Source: RPQJ01 sp963793675
Lineage (GTDB): Bacteria > Pseudomonadota > Gammaproteobacteria > Steroidobacterales > Steroidobacteraceae
NCBI GenBank assembly: GCA_963793675.1
Contig: CAWCBA010000007.1
Location: 62,001-126,000 of the forward strand
Reading direction: 5' to 3'
Length of the DNA stretch: 64,000 nucleotides
The notes beneath the pieces were generated by a model that saw only the letters and a program-made list of their open reading frames with translations, did not search any database and was not told the DNA's origin. This document shows, piece after piece, positions 56,948 through 64,000 of the stretch. Both the position numbers and the translations under genes were made by a program. Numbering within the stretch: position 1 is the first letter of the stretch; each line of letters starts with the position of its first letter.

Positions 56948-57707
56948 TTGCAACTGACCCACCCGATCAAGCTCGGCGTCAATATCGACCACGTCGCGAC
57001 GCTGCGGCAGGCGCGCCGTGCCTCGTACCCCGATCCATTGCATGCAGCACTGGTCGCGGAGCAGTCCGGCGCGGACAGCATCACGCTGCACCTGCGCGAG
57101 GATCGACGCCATATCCAGGATCATGACGTGCACCGCTTCCGGTCCACGCTGCAGACGCGCATGAACCTCGAAATGGCGGCCACCGACGAGATGATCGCCA
57201 TTGCGCGCCAGGTGCGCCCGCAGGACGTGTGCCTGGTGCCGGAGAAGCGCACCGAGGTGACGACCGAGGGCGGTCTGGACGTGGCCGGACAGAAGGCGCG
57301 GCTCCGGGACTGTTGTGCGGCCCTGCGTGAAAGCGGCATCCGCGTCTCGATGTTCATCGACCCGGACCCGGAACAGGTCGAGGCCTCGCTCGAGAGTCGG
57401 CGCGCCCGTCGTCGAACTGCATACCGGGGCGTATGCGGAAGCGATCGGCGAACACCGGGCGAAGGAGTTGATGCGGTTGCTCCACGGCGCGCGCCACGGG
57501 GCGCAGCTCGGCCTGACCGTGCACGCCGGACACGGCCTGCACTATCACAACGTGCAGCCGGTCGCGGCAATCGCGGAGATCGTCGAGCTGAATATCGGTC
57601 ACGCGATCATCGCGCGCGCCGTGTTCGACGGCCTCGCGGCGGCAGTGCGCGAAATGCGACGCCTCATGGTCGAGGCTCGCCGCGGCCTGCCGACGAGCGC
57701 GCCCTGA
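56948..57707 (+). CDS. pdxJ: Pyridoxine 5'-phosphate synthase (one frameshift in this sequence)
   Basis: Last ring-closing step of vitamin B6 synthesis. The TIM barrel opens KLGVNIDHVATLRQARR with ITLHLREDRRHIQDHDV, and later HAGHGLHYHNV and ELNIGHAIIARAVFDGL. An extra base within 57391-57396 shifts the frame; removal joins ASLEVGAPVVELHTGAYAEA (or LRV), giving 252 residues. TTG start at 56948. This insertion is one of only two not clearly in a homopolymer. Confidence 0.93.
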
Positions 57708-57717
57708 GCGCCCGCGC

Positions 57718-58114
57718 ATGATCTTCGGCATCGGCACCGACGTCGTGCAGCTCGCGCGGGTCGAAGCAAGTCTACGCACGGCACGGCGAGCATTTCGTGC
57801 GCCGGTTGCTGTTGCCCGAGGAAGAGGCCGGGTTCCGCGACTACAGGCGCCCGGTGCGCTTCCTCGCGATGCGGTTCGCCGCCAAGGAAGCCATCGTCAA
57901 GGCGCTGGGAACGGGCTTTGCGCATGGCATCTGGATTCGCGACGTCGGCATCGCGCCGAACGCGTGGGGCCGGCCCGAGGTGATCTGGTCCGAGCGCGGG
58001 CGTGCGCTGCGCGACAGGCTCGGCGCCGGCGAGGGACACGTGACGCTGACCGACGAGGCGGGTCTCGTGGTGGCCGTCGCCGTGCTGATGAAGCGTGTGG
58101 AGCGATCGCAATGA
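57718..58114 (+). CDS. acpS: Holo-ACP synthase (one frameshift in this sequence)
   Basis: Attaches phosphopantetheine to acyl carrier protein. The start MIFGIGTDVVQLARVE carries the metal aspartate, and RFAAKEAIVKALGTGF is the catalytic helix. An extra A at 57768-57769 breaks the frame; removal gives RVEAVYARHGEHFVRRLL and a 131-residue protein. Follows pdxJ as in E. coli; its stop overlaps the next ATG. Confidence 0.92.
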
Positions 58115-58902
58115 GCATCATCAATAACGTCCTGGCGTTCGACATCGAGACGGTCCCCGACGTCGAGTTCGGCCGCCGGCTTCACGGACTCGAAACCCTG
58201 ACCGACAAGCAGGTCGGTTACGTCATGCACACGCGGCAGCGCGAGCAGACCGGCAACGAGTTCCTGTCGCTGGAACAGCAGCGCATCGTCGCGATTTCGA
58301 TCGCGATGCGTTCGCGCGACGGCTTCAAGGTCTGGAGCCTTGGCGAGCCGGATTCGTCCGAGGCGGAACTGGTGCGCCGTTTCTTCGACGGCATCGAGCG
58401 CCTCGCGCCGACGCTGGTCAGCTGGAACGGCGCAGGATTCGACCTGCCGGTGCTGCACTACCGTGCGCTGCGCCACAAGGTCCAGGCCCACCGCTACTGG
58501 GAGATGGGCGACATGGACCAGTCGTACAAGTGGAACAACTACATCAGCCGTTTCCACTGGCGGCACGTCGACCTCATGGACGTGCTCTCGGGGTTCCAGG
58601 GCCGCGGTCGCGTCGGTCTCGACCAGATGTCGCAGCTGCTCGGCTTCCCCGGCAAGCTGGGCATGTCCGGCGAGGGCGTCTGGGACGCGCATCTCCAGGG
58701 CCGCAGCGGGGACATCCGCAATTATTGCGAGACCGACGTCGTCAACACGTACCTGATCTACCTGCGGTTCGAGCTGATGCGCGGCCGCCTCACGCACGAG
58801 GAGCACGACCGCGAGGTGGAGCTCGTCCGCGCGGGGCTGCTCGGAGCGGGGAAGCCGCATCTGCAGGAATACGTGGACGCGTGGGCAAGGTGCGGCAGGT
58901 GA
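58111..58902 (+). CDS. PolB-like 3'-5' exonuclease
   Basis: A 263-residue protein of the predicted 3'-5' exonuclease family related to the proofreading domain of DNA polymerase B. DEDD-type motifs are visible: LAFDIETVPD (ExoI), LVSWNGAGFDLPVLHYR (ExoII) and IRNYCETDVVNTYLIYLR (ExoIII). Found in many proteobacteria next to rlmD; the cellular substrate is unknown. Confidence 0.85.
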   Translation: MSIINNVLAFDIETVPDVEFGRRLHGLETLTDKQVGYVMHTRQREQTGNEFLSLEQQRIVAISIAMRSRDGFKVWSLGEPDSSEAELVRRFFDGIERLAPTLVSWNGAGFDLPVLHYRALRHKVQAHRYWEMGDMDQSYKWNNYISRFHWRHVDLMDVLSGFQGRGRVGLDQMSQLLGFPGKLGMSGEGVWDAHLQGRSGDIRNYCETDVVNTYLIYLRFELMRGRLTHEEHDREVELVRAGLLGAGKPHLQEYVDAWARCGR

Positions 58903-58909
58903 CCAGCGC

Positions 58910-60226
58910 ATGAAGCGCCTGCAGATGGCGCCCGAAGAGGCGGACATCGTCGACCTCACGCACGAGGCGCAGGGCGTCGCGCGTATCGATGGCAAGACGG
59001 TCTTCGTGGCTGATTCGTTGCCGGGCGAGCGCGTGGTGCTCAGACGAACGCATCGCCAGCGCAAGCTCGACTACGCGATCACGGAGCAGGTGCTGCGCGC
59101 CAGCCCGGACCGCGTGCAGCCGAAGTGCCCGCACTTCGGTTGCTGCGGGGGCTGCGCCTTGCAGCACCTCGCGCCCGACGCGCAACTTGCGTTCAAGCAA
59201 TCGCAACTGGTCGAGAACCTGTCGCGGCTGGGCGCGGTGCAGGCCGGGCGTCTGCTCGAGCCGCTCCGTGGCCCGGTCTGGAATTACCGCAGGCGCGCGC
59301 GCCTCGGCATCAAGCTGGTGCCACGCAAGGGCAAGGTGCTGGTCGGCTTTCGCGAGCGTTCGTCGCCGTACGTGACCGATCTGCATGAATGCCACGTGCT
59401 GGTCGAGCCGGTCGGTGCCTTGATCACGCCGCTCGGGCGGATGGTCGAGGGCCTGACCATCGCGAGCCGGGTGCCGCAGGCCGAGGTCGCGGTGTCGGAC
59501 GACGTCGTGGCGCTGGTGCTGCGAGTGCTCGATCCGCCGGCAGCGGCCGACCTCGAACGCATGGCCGATTTCGAACGCGAGTTTTCCGTCCGGATCTACC
59601 TGCAACCGGGTGGCCCCGGCAGCATCGCGCCGCTTGATCCGTCGCGCCCACCTGCACCGCTCAGCTATCGCCTGCCGGAGCACGATATCGTGATCGACTT
59701 CGAGCCGACCGACTTCGTACAGGTCAACGGCCCGCTCAACCGGGCAATGGTTTCGCGTGCGCTCGACGTGCTGGAACCGCCGGCGGGCGAAACGGTGCTC
59801 GACCTGTTCTGCGGCCTCGGAAATTTCTCGCTGCCGCTCGCCCGGCGCACCGGCCAGGTCGTGGCGGTCGAAGGCGACGCAGGTCTGGTGCAGCGGGCGC
59901 GCGACAATGCCGGACGCAATGGCATCCCGAACGTCGAGTTTCACGTGGCCGACCTGTTCAAGGACGTGGCAGGGCTGCCCTGGGCACGACGACCTTATGA
60001 CAGCGTGCTGCTTGATCCACCGCGGGCCGGGGCCAAGGAGATCCTGCCGGTCGTCGCCGCCAGCGGCGCCAGGCGCGTCGTGTATATTTCCTGTCACTCG
60101 GGCAGTCTCGCGCGCGACGCGGGCCTGCTCGTCCGGGAGCACGGCTTCCGGCTGACGGCGGCGGGCGTCATGGACATGTTCCCGCACACGGCACACGTCG
60201 AGGCAATGGCGGTGTTCGACCGATGA
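58910..60226 (+). CDS. rlmD: 23S rRNA (uracil-1939-C5)-methyltransferase
   Basis: SAM-dependent RNA methyltransferase with a 4Fe-4S cluster. The 438-residue product has an N-terminal TRAM domain, cluster cysteines in KCPHFGCCGGCALQHL and LHECHV, the SAM motif VLDLFCGLGNFSLPLA and LLDPPRAGAKEIL. The catalytic segment reads VVYISCHSGSLARDAG where SCNPATLARD is usual; the nucleophilic Cys is kept but the next residues differ. Assignment to RlmD over other TrmA-family members is likely from the iron-sulfur motif and length. Confidence 0.9.
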   Translation: MKRLQMAPEEADIVDLTHEAQGVARIDGKTVFVADSLPGERVVLRRTHRQRKLDYAITEQVLRASPDRVQPKCPHFGCCGGCALQHLAPDAQLAFKQSQLVENLSRLGAVQAGRLLEPLRGPVWNYRRRARLGIKLVPRKGKVLVGFRERSSPYVTDLHECHVLVEPVGALITPLGRMVEGLTIASRVPQAEVAVSDDVVALVLRVLDPPAAADLERMADFEREFSVRIYLQPGGPGSIAPLDPSRPPAPLSYRLPEHDIVIDFEPTDFVQVNGPLNRAMVSRALDVLEPPAGETVLDLFCGLGNFSLPLARRTGQVVAVEGDAGLVQRARDNAGRNGIPNVEFHVADLFKDVAGLPWARRPYDSVLLDPPRAGAKEILPVVAASGARRVVYISCHSGSLARDAGLLVREHGFRLTAAGVMDMFPHTAHVEAMAVFDR

Positions 60227-60265
60227 GGAATGCATGACGGACGACAGTGCACCCGGAGTGACGCG

Positions 60266-61311
60266 ATGACGCTCGGCCCGCTGATGGTCGACGTCGCCGG
60301 CTTCGAACTCACCGACGAGGACCGGCGGATCCTGGCGCACCCGCTGGTCGGCGCCGTCATCCTGTTCACGCGCAACTTCGCCAGCTACGAGCAACTGGAA
60401 GCGCTGGTCCGGGACATCCGCGCGGTCCGTAACCCGCCCTTGCTGGTCACCGTGGATCACGAGGGCGGGCGTGTGCAGCGCTTCCGCCAGGAATTCACCG
60501 TGCTGCCGCCGCAGCGTGCGATCGGCCATGCGTACGATCTCGACCCCGAGGCGGGCCGCCGTCTCGCCTGGCAGTGCGGGTGGCTGCTCGCCGCCGAATT
60601 GCGCTCGATCGGCATCGACCTGAGTTTCGCACCCTGCATCGACCTCGATTACGGCGTCAGCGAAGTCATCGGCGACCGTGCGTATCACCGCGATCCCGAG
60701 GTGGTGTCGCGCCTCGCTGTCGCCTGCATGCAGGGCATGCGCACGGCCGGCATGGCTGCCACCGCGAAGCATTTTCCCGGGCCACGGCGCCGTCGTGGCG
60801 GACTCGCACAAGGCGCTGCCGATCGACCGGCGGCCGTTGAGCGAACTCGCCGACGAACTGTTGCCCTACCGGCGCATGATCGCGAACGGCCTGACCTCCG
60901 TGATGGTCGCGCACGTGCTGTTCCCTGAAGTCGATGCAGCGCCCGCGGGCTTTTCGGCGCGCTGGATCCAGCAGGAGCTGCGCTGGGGTCTCGGCTTCAC
61001 CGGTGCGGTGTTCTCGGACGATCTCAGCATGGGTGGTGCCGCGTTTGCGGGCACCGTTCCGGAGCGCGCACGCCGCGCGATCGAAGCGGGCTGCGACCTG
61101 TTGCCGATCTGCAACGACCGTCCTGCCGGTGCTCGCGACGCTCGCCGAGCTCGAAGGCGCGGCAGATCCGCTGAGCCAGGTGCGCCTGGTGCGACTGCAC
61201 GGCCGGCCGATGCCGGGCCGCGAACAACTGCGCAGGACCGCGCAATGGGCCGAATGCCAGCGGGCGATCGACCATTGCCGTGACGCGCCGAGCCTGCAGC
61301 TGAACGCCTGA
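60266..61311 (+). CDS. nagZ: Beta-N-acetylhexosaminidase NagZ (two frameshifts in this sequence)
   Basis: Cytosolic glycoside hydrolase family 3 enzyme that trims GlcNAc from recycled peptidoglycan fragments. VTVDHEGGRVQRFR, DLSFAPCIDLDYG, the KHFPGHG loop and the catalytic aspartate in FSDDLSMGGA are seen. An extra T in 60772-60775 breaks the frame at HFPG (repair HFPGHGAVVADSHKALP), and an extra G at 61128-61129 breaks it again (repair NDRPAVLATLAELEG). Repaired length is 347 residues, normal for NagZ. Confidence 0.93.
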
Positions 61312-61344
61312 CTACGGACCGGGGCACGGGGGAGTTCCAGAACG

Positions 61345-62223
61345 ATGAACGATGCAGCGATGGTGACGACAACCAGCGACGCGCAACTGCTCGAGGAGGT
61401 GCTGCGTCACGCGCTCGACGGCATTGCCGTCGTCGAATCCCGTGACGGCATCACCCAGGTGGCGTATGGCAATGCGACACTCGCCGCGCTGTTGCGCCGC
61501 TCGGAAGACTGGGTGGCCGGGCGCCGGCTCGAGGACGTCGAAGTCGAGGCTCCGGCCGATCCCAACCTGACCACGACGGGCGCCGGCTCCCGCGTTCGGC
61601 TGAAGCGCGTCGACGGCACGCTGGTCGACTGCGAGCGCTGGGCCGTGATGCTGTCGGGTGGACGGATGGCGCTCTATTACCGCCCCGTGCCGCGCAATTC
61701 GCCGGGCGCGCTCGCCGCGGCGCTCGAGCGTTCCAGCGGCCTCAGCACCGAGGAACAGCTGCTTGAGATGCTCGTGCGCGACTGGTCGATCGGCCAGCGC
61801 GACGGGCGCAGCGTCACGCTGATGCACTTCGAGATCGATTCCTGGGCGGACTACCTGGAGATCTTCGGCCGCGGCGCGAGTGACAACGTGCTGCGGCAGG
61901 TCGGGCGTACCATCGCCGCGGTGATGAAGCGCGCCAGTGACGTGGTCGCCCGTGCGGGGCAGGGCGGGTTCCTCGTGCTTGGCGTCTCGATGGAGGCCGC
62001 TGCAGCGCTGGACTTTGCCGACCAGATCGTTTCGCGCATCCGTTCGCTCTCCATCCACCACCCGCGCTCCGTTACCGGCAAGTTCCTTACCGTGAGCGCG
62101 GGCGTGGTGACTGCACGGCCGCCGCGCGGGGCGAGTCACGCGCTGATGCTGGAGGCGACCCAGGTCGCCGTCGGCGAGTCGAAGGCGCGCGGTGGCAATC
62201 GTGCCACCCGCGGGGAGATCTGA
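61345..62223 (+). CDS. PAS plus degenerate GGDEF protein
   Basis: A 292-residue cytosolic protein. The N-terminal ~115 residues look like a PAS sensor domain (LEEVLRHALDGIAVVESRDG, NATLAALLRRSEDWVAGRRL, RMALYYRPVPR). The C-terminal ~165 residues have the GGDEF fold (VTLMHFEIDSWADYLEIFG, NVLRQVGRTIAAVMKRASDV) but the active-site motif is RAGQGGFLVLG, so the GGDEF acidic residues are lost; it probably does not make cyclic di-GMP. It may sense a signal and act through protein contact. It is convergent with mfd, three bases apart. Confidence 0.75.
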   Translation: MNDAAMVTTTSDAQLLEEVLRHALDGIAVVESRDGITQVAYGNATLAALLRRSEDWVAGRRLEDVEVEAPADPNLTTTGAGSRVRLKRVDGTLVDCERWAVMLSGGRMALYYRPVPRNSPGALAAALERSSGLSTEEQLLEMLVRDWSIGQRDGRSVTLMHFEIDSWADYLEIFGRGASDNVLRQVGRTIAAVMKRASDVVARAGQGGFLVLGVSMEAAAALDFADQIVSRIRSLSIHHPRSVTGKFLTVSAGVVTARPPRGASHALMLEATQVAVGESKARGGNRATRGEI

Positions 62224-62226
62224 ACC

Positions 62227-64000
62227 CTATTTGTCCGGCACGCAGCGCGTGAGCTGGTCGAGCAGCTTCTGCGCAGCGGTGAAGCGCTCCTCGGGGTCGT
62301 CCCATTTGCCCGTCACGCGGATCTTCCGCGGGCCGTCGAAGCGCATCGTCCGGTTGCTCTGCTGCAGCAGCAGGATCAGCGAGCCCGGGTCGAGCGGCGT
62401 CTCGTCGCCGAACGCCACCGACCCGCTGGCGGTTGCCCAGGTCCATGCGCTCGATGACCAGCGGATTGGCCACCACGCGCAGCCGCGCGATGCGGAAAAG
62501 ATTTTTCGCCGGGTCCGGCAAGGGCCCGAATCGGTCCATCGTTTCGGCCTGCAGGTCGTCGAGTTCCGTGACCGACTGCACCGACGAGATGCGCTTGTAG
62601 AGTACGAGCCGCGCATGCACGTCGGGCAGGTAGCCTTCAGGCAGCAGCGACGGCACGTGCAGGTCGATCTCCGGCCCGTGGTGCAGCGGCTTCTCGAGCT
62701 CCGGTGTCTTCCCGGCCTGCATCGCCTTCACCGCGCGTTCCAGCAGCTCCATGTAGAGCGCGAAACCGACCTCCTGGATCTGGCCGCTCTGGCCTTCGCC
62801 GAGCAGTTCGCCGGCGCCGCGGATTTCGAGGTCGTGCGTGGCAAGCACGAAGCCGGCGCCCAGGTCTTCCAGCGATTCGATCGCCTCGAGCCTGCGTGCG
62901 GCATCCGCCGTCATGGCGTTCTTCGGCGGCGTGATCAGGTAGGCGTACGCCTGGTGATGCGAGCGGCCGACGCGACCGCGCAGCTGGTGCAGCTGCGCCA
63001 GGCCGAAGCGGTCGGCACGGTCGACGATGATCGTGTTCGCGGTCGGCACGTCGATGCCGCTCTCGATGATCGTCGTGCAGAGCAGCACGTTCGCGCGCTT
63101 GTGGTAGAAATCGAGCATCACCTGCTCGAGGTCGCGCTCGCGCATCTGGCCGTGGCCGATCACGATGCGTGCTTCAGGCACCAGCTCGGTCAGCTGTTGT
63201 GCCGTCTTGTCGATCGTCTCGACGCTGTTGTGGACGAAATACACCTGGCCGCCGCGACGCAGTTCGCGCAGGCAGGCCTCGCGCACCGTGGGGTCGCTCC
63301 ATTCGGTCACGAACGTCTTGATCGAGAGCCGTGCGGCCGGCGGCGTGGCGATCAGCGAAAGGTCGCGCAGACCGCCCAGCGCCATGTTGAGCGTGCGCGG
63401 AATCGGCGTGGCCGTCAGCGTCAGCACGTCGACCTCGGCGCGGAGCGACTTGAGTCGCTCCTTGTCGCGCACGCCGAAGCGGTGCTCCTCGTCGATGATG
63501 ACGAGACCCAGGTCCTTGAACTTGACGCCAGGCTGCAGCAGCCGGTGGGTACCGACGACGATATCGACCTTGCCGGACGCCAAGCCGTCGAGCGCCACCT
63601 TCGACTGCGCGCCCGCGCGGAAGCGCGACAGCAGTTCGATCTTCACGGGCCAGTCGGCGAAGCGGTCAGCGAACGTTTCGTAGTGCTGCTGCGCCAGCAA
63701 GGTCGTCGGTACCAGCACCGCGACCTGCTTGCCGCCCTGGACCGCGACGAACGCGGCGCGCAGTGCCACCTCGGTCTTGCCGAAGCCGACGTCGCCGCAG
63801 ACCACGCGGTCCATCGGCTTGCCCGAGCGCAGGTCCTCGATCACTGCCTGGATGGCGCTCAGCTGGTCGACGGTCTCCTCGAACGGGAAGCCGGACTCGA
63901 ACGCGCGGACCTGCTGGTCGTCCACCCGGAAGGCGTGGCCCTGGCGTGCAGCGCGACGCGCGTAGACGTCGAGCAACTCCGCCGCCGCGTCACGAATCTT
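62227..64000 (-). CDS. mfd: Transcription-repair coupling factor Mfd, C-terminal part (one frameshift; 5' end outside window)
   Basis: Displaces RNA polymerase stalled at lesions and recruits UvrA. About 590 residues of the C-terminal half are present: SAIQAVIEDLRSGKPMDRVV and the Walker A GDVGFGKTEVALRAAF, the DEEH box (IIDEEHRFGVRDKERLK), TATPIPRTLNMAL, and motif V/VI (TIIESGIDVPTANTIIVDRA, QLHQLRGRVGRSHHQAYAYL). An extra G at 62431-62432 (plus strand) shifts the frame near the end; removal joins ERMDLGNASGSVAFGDET and leads to a TRCF-type C-terminus ending RCVPDK. Confidence 0.94.

Overview
The window is a dense stretch of housekeeping chromosome from a high-G+C gammaproteobacterium. The gene order dapC-glnD-map / rpsB-tsf-pyrH-frr-uppS-cdsA-dxr-rseP-bamA-skp-lpxDA-fabZ-lpxB-rnhB-dnaE-accA, a recJ-linked RpfE-like gene and an AlgU/MucB-type rpoE-rseABC cluster all fit the Xanthomonadales / Nevskiales / Steroidobacter-like side of the class. 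No 16S gene or other decisive marker is present, so the genus cannot be named from the sequence. I see no tRNA, rRNA, CRISPR array, prophage or insertion sequence.

Layout. 1-4649 (minus): dapC (cut by the window edge), glnD, map. 4650-4932: divergent control region with a sigma70-type promoter and a structured leader for rpsB. 4933-19579 (plus): translation factors (rpsB, tsf, frr), UMP kinase, then one long envelope run: isoprenoid and phospholipid precursors (uppS, cdsA, dxr), the RseP protease, outer-membrane assembly (bamA, skp), lipid A synthesis (lpxD, fabZ, lpxA, lpxB) and rnhB. 19599-32896: dnaE, a TerB-domain gene, accA, tilS, pyrG, kdsA, eno, ftsB, ispD, ispF and truD. 32905-40900: an Smr-domain gene (minus), surE, pcm, an Mth938-like gene (minus), an RpfE-like gene, recJ, prfB with its programmed frameshift, and lysS. 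41070-43101 is the only accessory-looking patch: an MDR-type reductase, a glutathione S-transferase and a decayed TPR-protein tail. 43098-48462: ygfZ (minus), then a succinate dehydrogenase cluster with two assembly-factor genes (SDHAF4-like and sdhE) and a YgfX-like gene. 48490-51455: rpoE-rseA-rseB-rseC and a small glutaredoxin. 51510-62223: lepA, lepB, a DUF4845 gene, rnc, era, recO, pdxJ, acpS, a PolB-like exonuclease, rlmD, nagZ and a PAS / degenerate-GGDEF protein. 62227 to the end (minus): the C-terminal part of mfd.

How the parts connect: the envelope genes (RseP, BamA, Skp, Lpx enzymes) are classical partners of the sigma-E system encoded at 48.5 kb. Many neighbours overlap by ATGA or GTGA, which points to translational coupling.

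The most striking whole-window feature is that eleven conserved genes (glnD, rpsB, uppS, rnhB, tilS, the RpfE-like gene, lysS, pdxJ, acpS, nagZ, mfd) carry 15 single-base insertions and no deletions. Thirteen of these sit in, or can be placed in, a short homopolymer. Removing one base at each site restores a full-length conserved protein. This is best read as a consensus-sequence artefact, and coordinates and ORF-based calls should be used with that in mind. The prfB frameshift is different and is the genuine, conserved recoding site. The apparent ispF-truD fusion may be real or may be a sixteenth insertion. I did not find a convincing undescribed system; the best leads are the RpfE-like gene, the inactive-looking GGDEF protein, the REP-like repeats and the sigma-E-type promoter inside rpoE.
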